DNA of 5,964 bases from Coriobacteriaceae bacterium. GTDB lineage: Bacteria > Actinomycetota > Coriobacteriia > Anaerosomatales > D1FN1-002. This document shows, in pieces, positions 1 through 5,704 of this stretch (its first letter is position 1; every line of letters begins with the position of its first letter). Below the pieces are notes generated by a model. The model saw only the letters and a list, made by a program, of their open reading frames with translations. It was not told the origin of the DNA and ran no database searches. Both the position numbers and the translations under genes were made by a program. Location: assembly GCA_013824215.1 (NCBI GenBank), contig PNNM01000067.1, positions 1-5,964 of the forward strand, in the 5' to 3' direction.

Positions 1-717
1 GATCGCCTTGAGCTGCTCGCGCAGGAAGTACTCGCGCTGCGTCTTGGTCATCGATTCCTTGACGCGGTCCTGGATCTTGCTGCCGAGTTCCAGGATCTCG
101 ATCTCCTTGCGCAGGAAGCGCGCGGTCTTCTCCAGCCGATCGCTCGGCTCCACGGCGTCCAGGATCTGCTGCTTCTCGTCGACCTTCAGATTCAGATGGA
201 AGGCGACGAAGTCCGCGAGCCGCCCGGGCTCCTCGATGGCGCCGGCGGCCATCAGGACCTCCTGTGGGATCGGCTTGCCGAGCGCCGACGCCCGCTCGAA
301 ATCGCCGATGAGCGCGCGCATGAGCGCCTCGACCTCGACGTCGACCGCCACCGACTCCTCGATGTACTCGACGCGTACCTCCAGGTACTCCTTCTCGGTG
401 AGGAACTCGAGGATGCGGATCCGCTGACCGCCCTCCACAAGGGCCTTGGCCGTGCCGTCGGGGAGCTTGAGTTCTTGCAGGATGCTGGCCGCGCACCCGA
501 TGTCATACAGGTCGTCGCGGCCGGGGTCCTCGACTTCCGCCCTGCGCTGGGTGACGAGAGCGACGGTGTGCTCGGCTCGCATGGCCTCCTCGAGCGCGTT
601 GATCGACCGTTCCCGTCCGACGAACAGCGGGACGACCAGGTTCGGGAAGAGCGTCAGATCGCGCAGGGGGATGAGGGGCAGCACGTCCAAACGTTCCTTC
701 TGGCTCACAGCGGCCAT
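1..717 (-). CDS. lon: ATP-dependent protease LonA, N-terminal part (runs off left edge)
   Basis: Cytosolic AAA+ serine protease that degrades misfolded and regulatory proteins. Only the first 239 codons are here; the ATPase and Ser-Lys protease domains lie beyond position 1. Translating the minus strand from the ATG at 717 gives an uninterrupted frame with the Lon N-terminal substrate-recognition signature near residues 13-35 (LPLIPLRDLTLFPNLVVPLF), then ALVEGGQRIRI around residue 90. The helical linker that precedes the ATPase domain fills residues 200-239 and contains EIEILELGSKIQ and the LonA hallmark EYFLREQLKAI. The ATG is preferred over an in-frame GTG at 708 because an AAGGG stretch lies 10 nt upstream and because family members begin about 10-15 residues before the PLIPLRD motif. 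It is divergent from the plus-strand genes. No HAIR-type HspR operator and no CtsR direct repeat was seen upstream. Identification is secure; the exact start is slightly less so. Confidence 0.96.
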   Translation of the reverse strand, partial: MAAVSQKERLDVLPLIPLRDLTLFPNLVVPLFVGRERSINALEEAMRAEHTVALVTQRRAEVEDPGRDDLYDIGCAASILQELKLPDGTAKALVEGGQRIRILEFLTEKEYLEVRVEYIEESVAVDVEVEALMRALIGDFERASALGKPIPQEVLMAAGAIEEPGRLADFVAFHLNLKVDEKQQILDAVEPSDRLEKTARFLRKEIEILELGSKIQDRVKESMTKTQREYFLREQLKAI

Positions 718-727
718 GCGCGCGGCA

Positions 728-736
728 CCCTTCCCT
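728..736 (-). promoter_or_regulatory. Ribosome binding site of lon
   Basis: The minus strand reads AGGGAAGGG here, ending 10 nt before the ATG at 717. The spacing is long but acceptable. It supports the ATG rather than the in-frame GTG three codons later. Confidence 0.5.
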
Positions 737-744
737 GCGGTATC

Positions 745-753
745 TGGGATAAT
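745..753 (+). promoter_or_regulatory. Candidate extended -10 promoter for the plus-strand operon
   Basis: TGGGATAAT fits the extended -10 pattern TGn followed by a hexamer one base off TATAAT. It sits within a 9-bp palindrome GGATAATCC (747-755). A start near 760 would leave a leader of about 60 nt before the ATG at 822. No -35 element is recognisable, which extended -10 promoters can tolerate. It faces the candidate lon promoter. Confidence 0.35.
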
Positions 754-771
754 CCTGCCCGAGCGTTCGCC

Positions 772-777
772 ATTGTA
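772..777 (-). promoter_or_regulatory. Candidate -10 element of a lon promoter
   Basis: The minus strand reads TACAAT, five of six matches to the sigma-70 type -10 consensus, in an otherwise GC-rich spacer. Transcription would start near 765, giving a leader of about 48 nt. The hexamer 17 bp upstream (CTGGCC) is a poor -35. It overlaps a TGTACA palindrome at 774-779. Assigned by motif and position only. Confidence 0.35.
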
Positions 778-810
778 CACGGACACCCCTTCCCGGCCAG
801 GGCGCCATCG

Positions 811-814
811 GGAG
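811..814 (+). promoter_or_regulatory. Ribosome binding site of the exported anchored protein
   Basis: GGAG lies 7 nt before the ATG at 822. It fixes the start that also yields a complete signal peptide. Confidence 0.7.
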
Positions 815-821
815 TGACCTC

Positions 822-2852
822 ATGACCACCGGACCCCACCGTCGTCACTTCGTGCCCGGCGCCGCGCCGGCTGTCGTCGCGCTGCTCGTGGCCGGTGCTG
901 CGGCACTGTCCGGGGCCCCGCACGCGCGGGCGGCGGAGGTGCCGGTCCCCGCCGTCCGCTCCGTGACGCTCGAGCGGGAGGCGGACGGCGTGCCTTCCGG
1001 AGGCGCGTACACGTTCGACGTGGTCTCGTCGCTCGCGACCGATCCGGCCCGCCTCCAAGTGCGCATGCAGATGCGCTCCCCCGCCGGCCGGCTCATCATC
1101 CAGAAGACCGAGACGCTGTCCGACGTGACCTCCGACACCGTGGTCACCCGCTTCTCGCGACCGCTCGCAGACCTCGGCCTGCGTCCCGGCCGCTACCCGC
1201 TGCTCATCCGCGTCCGTGCGACCACCCGGAGCGGACGTACCTCCGAGTACGTCCTCGAGGACCGGCTGCTGCTGTACGACCCGGGCGCCGGGCGCGTCCC
1301 CGTGGCCGTCATCGCCCGGGTACGCTGCTCCCCGGGGATCGGCCCCGACGGCCGGTTCGTCGAGGACCCGGGTCTGGCCACCGGCTCCCGCGACGCCGCG
1401 GTGGCGCTGGCCGATATCCTCCGGCGCCGGCCCGGCGCGCGGTTGAGCGTGGCGATGACCCCCGAGATGCTGGAGGAGTGGCAGCGCGTCTCCGAAGGGT
1501 ACGAGACCGCCGGCGCCGAGGGGATCAGGCGCGTGGCCGACACCGAACCGGTCCCGCGCGCCTACGCCGACGCGCTGGCACGGCTCGCCACCGCCGCGGC
1601 CGACGGCCGCATGGAGCTGATCGACGTGCCGTACGCCGACCCGGACCTCGCCGGGCTGCGCCGCATCGGAGCGCTCCCCGACCTGGGTCTCCACTACGCG
1701 CGCGGAACGTCGATCTACCGCAGCGCGCTCGAGGCGACGCCATCGGGAGGCACCGCGGTCAGCGGCGACGTCTTCCCGGCCGACGCCATCGGCCAGCTCC
1801 GTGCGCACGGCACGTCCTTCGTCGTGGTCGCGCCGCGGTCGCTCGTGAAGACCAAGTCGCTCGTCGCCGGACCGCATCGGCTGAAGGACACGACCATGAC
1901 CGCGCTGGTCTGCGACGAGCGCCTGGGCCGGCTCGCCGCGGACAGAGAGGCCACGCCCACGCTGGCGATCGACCGGGTGTTCGACCGCCTCGCCTCCGCG
2001 TCGCCCACCGCACCGGTCGTGGCTGTCGTCGAGGTCGGACCCGGGACCGGCGCGGACCCGGGCGTGCTCGAACGATTCCTCGAGCGACTGGAGTCCTCGG
2101 GGTGGTCACGGCCGGTCACCGCGGCCGAGGCCGCTCGGCTCAGGTCGGCTCTGCCGCCGGTCCGGCTCGCCGAGGCACCCTCGTCCGGGGCCGAGGCGCC
2201 CGCGGGCTACTGGGCCTCGGTGGCCGAGGCCCGCGCGGACGCACACGCGCTGGCGGCGGCGACCGCTCCCGGCGACAGGGATGCGGAAGCCGCCGCGTGG
2301 GACCTGATGCTGGCTCAGAGCCGGTGCTGGGCGGGCGGCGACGGGTCCTGGGTCCTGGCGGACCGTGGAGCCGCCTTCGCCTCGGCGGCCCGGCGCCTCG
2401 CCTCGGCGGTCTTCTCGGGGATACGGATGGACCTGCAGGACGTCACCCTCGCGGGGAAGTCCGGGAAGGTGCCTGTCAACGTGGTGAACGGCTCGGACAA
2501 GACCTTGAGGCTGACACTGGATGCCGAGGCCCAGAAACTGGTCGTCAACGGCGGCGAGACTACCCCGGTGACGCTGCGTCCTTCGGACAACTACCTCACG
2601 CTCGATGTCGACCTGCGGGGCGCCATCTCGGACCGGCTGACGCTGAGGCTGCGGGCGGGCACGCTGGAGGTCGCCACCGCCGAGGCGACGATCGGAGCCT
2701 CGGTGCTCGACCGCATCGTGCTCGTGGCGGGAGTCGTGCTCGTCCTCGGCGTGCTTCTCGTGTTCATACGGCGGCGGCTGTCGGAGGCGGAGACCGATGC
2801 TGGTAGAATCGACGGCGTCACTGCATCGAGGCGCCGCTCCGGACGGCGATGA
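822..2852 (+). CDS. Exported, C-terminally membrane-anchored protein, DUF6049-like with a glycosidase/deacetylase-like fold
   Basis: A 676-aa surface protein of unknown function. A signal peptide covers residues 1-37: basic start with R7-R8, a hydrophobic A/V/L core, and an A-R-A cleavage site (A35 to A37). Residues about 39-155 look like a beta-sandwich. Residues about 159-445 alternate strands and helices (VPVAVIARV, RLSVAMTPEML, SFVVVAPRSL, VVAVVEVGPG), suggesting a TIM-barrel-like glycosidase/deacetylase fold, but no NodB-type catalytic Asp/His motif is visible. A helical segment carries LMLAQSRCW (495-503), reminiscent of the AQSSDW-like motif of GH57-type proteins. A second beta-sandwich (about 530-625) begins VPVNVVNGSDKTLRLTL. 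One transmembrane helix (about 630-649) and a basic 27-residue tail end the protein, so the bulk should lie outside the cell. This order matches what is known of actinobacterial DUF6049 proteins; the family call is from memory of that architecture. It begins the plus-strand run, 18 nt before the next gene. Confidence 0.88.
   Translation: MTTGPHRRHFVPGAAPAVVALLVAGAAALSGAPHARAAEVPVPAVRSVTLEREADGVPSGGAYTFDVVSSLATDPARLQVRMQMRSPAGRLIIQKTETLSDVTSDTVVTRFSRPLADLGLRPGRYPLLIRVRATTRSGRTSEYVLEDRLLLYDPGAGRVPVAVIARVRCSPGIGPDGRFVEDPGLATGSRDAAVALADILRRRPGARLSVAMTPEMLEEWQRVSEGYETAGAEGIRRVADTEPVPRAYADALARLATAAADGRMELIDVPYADPDLAGLRRIGALPDLGLHYARGTSIYRSALEATPSGGTAVSGDVFPADAIGQLRAHGTSFVVVAPRSLVKTKSLVAGPHRLKDTTMTALVCDERLGRLAADREATPTLAIDRVFDRLASASPTAPVVAVVEVGPGTGADPGVLERFLERLESSGWSRPVTAAEAARLRSALPPVRLAEAPSSGAEAPAGYWASVAEARADAHALAAATAPGDRDAEAAAWDLMLAQSRCWAGGDGSWVLADRGAAFASAARRLASAVFSGIRMDLQDVTLAGKSGKVPVNVVNGSDKTLRLTLDAEAQKLVVNGGETTPVTLRPSDNYLTLDVDLRGAISDRLTLRLRAGTLEVATAEATIGASVLDRIVLVAGVVLVLGVLLVFIRRRLSEAETDAGRIDGVTASRRRSGRR
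2801..2809 (+). promoter_or_regulatory. Candidate internal extended -10 promoter
   Basis: TGGTAGAAT matches TGn plus a hexamer one base off TATAAT, and it stands out in the GC-rich tail of the preceding gene. A start near 2816 would give a leader of about 55 nt before the GTG at 2871. The -35 region is weak. It could drive the small membrane protein and everything after it independently of the first gene. Motif-based only. Confidence 0.35.
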
Positions 2853-2856
2853 GCGC

Positions 2857-2865
2857 GAGGTGATC
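2857..2865 (+). promoter_or_regulatory. Very strong ribosome binding site of the 126-aa membrane protein
   Basis: GAGGTGATC is complementary over nine bases to the usual 16S rRNA 3' end (GATCACCTC). It ends 5 nt before the GTG at 2871. It decides this non-ATG start and implies efficient translation initiation. Confidence 0.7.
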
Positions 2866-2870
2866 CGGGC

Positions 2871-3251
2871 GTGCTGAAGAAGATAGTCGTGTGGGGCATC
2901 GTCGCGCTGATCGCCGCGACGATCGTCCACGACACGGGACGCTACTTCAGGACCTGGTACGACCTGGACAGCTTCTCGAAGGACGCCGCGACGAACGTCG
3001 CGATCGTCGTGAGCCAGACCCAGGACCGGGACAAGGCGGGGCGCGACGCGGTCGCCCGGGCCACCGAGAAGGGCTACCGCCTCTACGGCTTCGACATCCA
3101 GGGGGCGGCGGTCATCCTGTGGCTCGAGGCGGACGTCGACGGAACGTGGGCGCTCGGGCCCGTGATCGCCTTCTCCAAGGGCGAGCGGGATACCTCCAGG
3201 CTCTGGGACATCCCGATCGTCGTGCGCGTGAAGGCGCGCGCGTTGGGATGA
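2871..3251 (+). CDS. Small single-pass membrane protein, possibly TadE-like; function unknown
   Basis: A 126-aa protein starting at GTG behind an unusually good ribosome binding site. Residues 3-4 are Lys-Lys, followed by one hydrophobic helix (about 5-19, IVVWGIVALIAATIV), so the N terminus should be inside and the remaining 105 residues outside. After the helix come HDTGRYF and a charged helical stretch rich in Ala, Asp and Lys (about 35-70), then predicted strands (RLYGFDIQGAAVILWLEAD, ALGPVIAFS, IPIVVRVKARA). There are no cysteines. The order of an N-terminal helix ending in DxGRxF, an amphipathic helix and C-terminal strands recalls TadE/TadG pilus-assembly proteins, but the match is weak and no other Tad genes are present. 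It sits 18 nt after the anchored surface protein and is probably co-transcribed with it. A real gene by codon use; function not assigned. Confidence 0.85.
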   Translation: MLKKIVVWGIVALIAATIVHDTGRYFRTWYDLDSFSKDAATNVAIVVSQTQDRDKAGRDAVARATEKGYRLYGFDIQGAAVILWLEADVDGTWALGPVIAFSKGERDTSRLWDIPIVVRVKARALG

Positions 3252-3304
3252 CGCTCGCACCCGGCGGCACCGGCGCCGCGTTCGACAGAGGAAAAGGGCT
3301 GTGA
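3248..3304 (+). CDS. Possible 18-codon linking micro-ORF
   Basis: The ATG at 3248 overlaps the stop of the 126-aa gene in an ATGA, and its TGA (3302-3304) overlaps the GTG start of the PIN-TPR gene in a GTGA. The peptide would be MTLAPGGTGAAFDRGKGL. No good ribosome binding site precedes it, so it could be translated only by re-initiation after the upstream gene. It may serve to couple translation across the 49-nt gap, or it may be chance in GC-rich DNA. Low confidence as a true coding sequence. Confidence 0.2.
   Translation: MTLAPGGTGAAFDRGKGL
3287..3292 (+). promoter_or_regulatory. Ribosome binding site of the PIN-TPR gene
   Basis: AGAGGA lies 8 nt before the GTG at 3301. It fixes this start, which places the conserved LLDTNVLL strand at residues 5-12 as in PhoH-type PIN domains. 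Confidence 0.7.
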
Positions 3305-4404
3305 GGACCGTACTGCTCGACACGAACGTCCTGCTCGCGGATCCGAACGCGCTGCTCGCGTACCCCGACGCCGCCGTGATACTCCCCGAGACGGTCCTGG
3401 CCGAGCTCGACAAGATCAAGACCTCGCGGGTCGACCCCGACCTGCGCTTCCGCGGCCGCGAAGTCAGCCGCATCCTCTTCGAGCTCTCGGAGCAGGGCCT
3501 GCTCACCGGCGGGATCGATCTGCCCGGGGGCGGGTCCCTGCGCGTGGTGCCGCTGGAGAGCGAGGAGCTGCCCGAGGGGCTGTCCGCTCGCAACGCCGAC
3601 GACCGCATCCTCGGCGTCGCCCTGCAGGTCTGCGGCAACTGCGACGACATGGTGATCGTCACCAACGACCTCAACATGCTGCTCAAGGCGCAGACGCTGG
3701 GGCTGAAGGTCGAGCGGCACGGGGACGGGGTCGAGCGGAGCTTCGGGCGCCGCTATATCATCCGGCCGTTCCAGCGCTACCGGGTGCCGCTCACCATCCT
3801 GGCGATCGCCCTGGCGGTCTTCGCGGCCGTCATCTACCTCGTCGTCTGGGCGAGCCCCGGCACCTCGACCTCGGGAATGCCGCGGGCCTTCCGCGACGTG
3901 CTCACGGACCAGCAGGAGCGGTTCTACGACGCGCTCGTGACGCTGGAGGCCAGGCCGAGCGACACCGAGGCACGTCTCGCCGTGGCCAACACGTACTTCG
4001 ACCTCTACGAACAGACCAAGGACGTCAACTACACCTACCAGGCCATCCGCAACTACGAGGAGTACCTGAACCTGCGGCCGGACGATGCCGACGCGCGCGC
4101 CGACCTCGCGACCGCACTGTTCAGTTCCGGCCAGACGGACCGTGCCATCCAAGAGGTCAGCAAGGTCCTGCGGGAACACCCCGGCCATGTGAACGCGAAC
4201 TACAACCTGGGCATCTTCTACTGGCGCGGACGCAACGACCTGCCGGCGGCGTACGCGCAGTTCCGCAAGGTGGAACAGCTCACCGCCGGCTCGGCGGACG
4301 CGAAGGCCCAACTGATCAACCGCTCCGTGAACAGCGCACTCGAACAGGTCTCGGCCGAGGCGTCCGCGACAGGGATCGCTCTGCCCGAGGACGGGACGCA
4401 GTGA
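3301..4404 (+). CDS. Membrane-tethered PhoH-type PIN ribonuclease domain fused to a TPR module
   Basis: A 367-aa protein in three parts. Residues 1-140 form a PIN domain of the type found at the N terminus of PhoH2/YlaK proteins: LLDTNVLLADP, LPETVLAELDKIK, GGSLRV, NADDRIL and VTNDLNMLLKAQTLGL. The expected acidic metal-binding residues D7, E35, D101 and D123 are all present, so single-stranded RNA cleavage is plausible. The PhoH ATPase that usually follows is absent. A basic stretch (about 150-161) precedes one transmembrane helix (about 163-183), which places the PIN domain inside and the C terminus outside. Residues about 205-335 contain roughly three TPR units (for example DADARADLATALFSSGQTD and NANYNLGIFYWRGRNDLPAA). 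The only cysteines are C111 and C114, a CGNC motif just before the strand leading to D123. The stop overlaps the trxB start by 4 nt (GTGA), so translation is probably coupled. Domain calls are confident; the RNase activity and redox link are inference. Confidence 0.93.
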   Translation: MRTVLLDTNVLLADPNALLAYPDAAVILPETVLAELDKIKTSRVDPDLRFRGREVSRILFELSEQGLLTGGIDLPGGGSLRVVPLESEELPEGLSARNADDRILGVALQVCGNCDDMVIVTNDLNMLLKAQTLGLKVERHGDGVERSFGRRYIIRPFQRYRVPLTILAIALAVFAAVIYLVVWASPGTSTSGMPRAFRDVLTDQQERFYDALVTLEARPSDTEARLAVANTYFDLYEQTKDVNYTYQAIRNYEEYLNLRPDDADARADLATALFSSGQTDRAIQEVSKVLREHPGHVNANYNLGIFYWRGRNDLPAAYAQFRKVEQLTAGSADAKAQLINRSVNSALEQVSAEASATGIALPEDGTQ

Positions 4405-5345
4405 CGGTGGAACAGATCGACATCGCGATCATCGGAGCGGGACCGGCCGGGCTGACGGCGGCGCTGTACGCATCCCGCGCGAGGGCATCGACGGTGGTCT
4501 TCGAGCGGGGCATCCCGGGCGGGCAGATCGTCACCACCGACCGAGTGGAGAACTACCCCGGCTTCCCGAACGGCGTGTCCGGCGCCGAGCTCGGGGACCT
4601 CATGACGAAGCAGGCCGAGGAGTTCGGGGCGATCATCCGGACCTTCGCCGACGTCGTGGCGATCGAGCCGGCGGACCTCGACTTCGTGGTGAGGACCGGC
4701 GATGGCGACGAGTTCCTGGCCAAGGCGGTCATCCTCGCGACCGGAGCGGTACCTCGCAAGCTCGGCGTGCCCGGAGAAGCCGAGTACACCGGCCGGGGCG
4801 TCTCGTGGTGCGCGACGTGCGACGGCGCGTTGTACCGGGACAAGACCGTGTGTGTGATCGGCGGCGGCGATGCCGCGGTGGAAGAAGCGCTCTTCCTCAC
4901 GAAGTTCGCCAAGAAGGTGCATCTGGTGCACCGGCGTGACGAGCTGCGCGCGACCAAGTGCATCCAAGAGAAGTGCTTCGCGAACGAGAAGGTGGAGATG
5001 CAATGGAGCCGCGTCCCCACCGAGATCCGGGGTGACGGCTCGCGCGTGACCGGCGTACTGCTGAAGTCCACGAAGGGCGAGCCGGACGCGCTCCTGGAAC
5101 TCGACGGCGTGTTCATCTTCACCGGCATCCACCCCGCTAGCGAGTTGATCGGCCCGCTGACCGAGCTCGACGAGGCGGGCTACGTCAGGATCGATCACGA
5201 CGGCAGGACGTCCTGGCCTGGGCTGTACGCAGCTGGCGACGTCACCGACTCCGAACTCAAGCAGGTGATCACGGCCGCGGCGAAGGGCGCTTCGGCGGCT
5301 TTCGAGGCGTTGCGGTACATAGATTCCAGAGTGTGCAGCATCTAG
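4401..5345 (+). CDS. trxB: Thioredoxin reductase (NADPH)
   Basis: A cytosolic FAD flavoenzyme that reduces thioredoxin with NADPH. At 314 aa it has the normal length for low-molecular-weight bacterial TrxB. In order: FAD-binding GAGPAG (12-17); PGGQ (39-42) and ENYPG (50-54); ILATGA (111-116); the redox-active CATC (C137, C140); the NADPH-binding GGGDAA (154-159); HRRDELRA (177-184), whose arginines bind the 2'-phosphate and indicate NADPH over NADH; and the second FAD motif AAGDVTDSELKQV near the C terminus. The GTG start overlaps the stop of the PIN-TPR gene, with GAGGA 9 nt upstream; an in-frame GTG two codons later is the only near alternative. Further cysteines at 151, 187, 192 and 312 lie outside the active site. 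trxA follows 29 nt downstream, the common reductase-thioredoxin pairing. Confidence 0.97.
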   Translation: MTVEQIDIAIIGAGPAGLTAALYASRARASTVVFERGIPGGQIVTTDRVENYPGFPNGVSGAELGDLMTKQAEEFGAIIRTFADVVAIEPADLDFVVRTGDGDEFLAKAVILATGAVPRKLGVPGEAEYTGRGVSWCATCDGALYRDKTVCVIGGGDAAVEEALFLTKFAKKVHLVHRRDELRATKCIQEKCFANEKVEMQWSRVPTEIRGDGSRVTGVLLKSTKGEPDALLELDGVFIFTGIHPASELIGPLTELDEAGYVRIDHDGRTSWPGLYAAGDVTDSELKQVITAAAKGASAAFEALRYIDSRVCSI

Positions 5346-5362
5346 CGGCCCGACCCGAACAC

Positions 5363-5370
5363 GGAGGAGA
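5363..5370 (+). promoter_or_regulatory. Ribosome binding site of trxA
   Basis: GGAGGAGA, with its GGAGG core 7 nt before the ATG at 5375. It shows that translation starts there and not at the in-frame ATG at 5333, which would overlap the end of trxB and add 14 residues foreign to the family. Confidence 0.85.
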
Positions 5371-5374
5371 AGCG

Positions 5375-5704
5375 ATGAGCGAGAAGCTTGTGCACGTGAC
5401 CGACGACAGCTTCCAGAGCGACGTGCTCGACAGCCACCTTCCCGTCGTGCTCGACTTCTGGGCGCCGTGGTGCGGTCCCTGCCGCATGATGGAACCGGTC
5501 CTCGACGAGGTCGCTGAGGAGTACGACGGCAAGGTCGTCGTGGCGAAACTGAACGTCGACGACAGCCCGGGCGTGGCCACCAAGTACGACATCCTCTCGA
5601 TCCCGACGCTGCTCGTGTTCTCAGGCGGCCAGGTGGTCAAGAAGCTCGTGGGCGCTATGAACAAGAAGCGCCTCACCGACGAACTCGGCCCGTGGCTGGG
5701 CTGA
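5375..5704 (+). CDS. trxA: Thioredoxin
   Basis: Small cytosolic disulfide reductant, kept reduced by the TrxB encoded just upstream. The 109-aa product has the standard thioredoxin length and layout: the buried acid D27 in VVLDFWAPWCGPC, the WCGPC active site (C33, C36), KLNVDD (58-63), and the cis-proline loop SIPT (P77). It ends with FSGGQVVKKLVGAMNKKRL, which fits the family's last strands and helix. No signal peptide or membrane segment is present, so it acts in the cytosol. Cysteines other than the active-site pair are absent. The likely cytosolic clients include ribonucleotide reductase and peroxiredoxins, as known for the family. The nearby PIN protein with its CxxC is a possible local client, by inference only. 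Confidence 0.97.
   Translation: MSEKLVHVTDDSFQSDVLDSHLPVVLDFWAPWCGPCRMMEPVLDEVAEEYDGKVVVAKLNVDDSPGVATKYDILSIPTLLVFSGGQVVKKLVGAMNKKRLTDELGPWLG

Noticed and set aside
196..825. 209-codon plus-strand frame opposite lon
   Set aside because: lon on the minus strand matches the family residue by residue; this frame is its antisense shadow.
705..1877. Long minus-strand open frame opposite the anchored surface protein
   Set aside because: The plus-strand frame has a ribosome binding site, a signal peptide and an anchor. The reverse product is a low-complexity Arg/Gly/Asp-rich sequence typical of GC-rich antisense frames.
1478..2806. 442-codon plus-strand frame inside the anchored protein gene
   Set aside because: Out-of-frame reading rich in Arg and Gly. 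The in-frame protein has coherent domains and a terminal membrane helix.
2849..2863. Five-codon ATGA-overlapping frame (MSAR plus stop) before the 126-aa gene
   Set aside because: Too short to judge. It mimics the bridging pattern seen later but does not reach the next start codon at 2871.
3252..3300. GC-rich spacer as a possible terminator
   Set aside because: No stem-loop followed by a T run. The GGCACCGGCGCC stretch gives only a short, weak hairpin.
2106..3686. 526-codon minus-strand open frame
   Set aside because: It spans three plus-strand genes, including the conserved PIN domain, and its product is Arg/Pro/Ser-rich without any recognisable motif.
3112..4311. 399-codon minus-strand open frame opposite the PIN-TPR gene
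   Set aside because: Antisense shadow of a gene with clear PIN and TPR motifs.
4218..5198. 326-codon minus-strand open frame opposite trxB
   Set aside because: trxB is unmistakable on the plus strand; the reverse product shows no family features.
5316..5325. TACATAGATT near the end of trxB as a trxA promoter
   Set aside because: AT-rich locally, but it has no extended -10 TG and no -35, and it lies inside the trxB coding end. Too weak to list.
5333..5374. Upstream ATG that would extend trxA by 14 residues
   Set aside because: It overlaps the end of trxB, lacks a ribosome binding site and adds sequence not found in thioredoxins. GGAGGAGA points to 5375.
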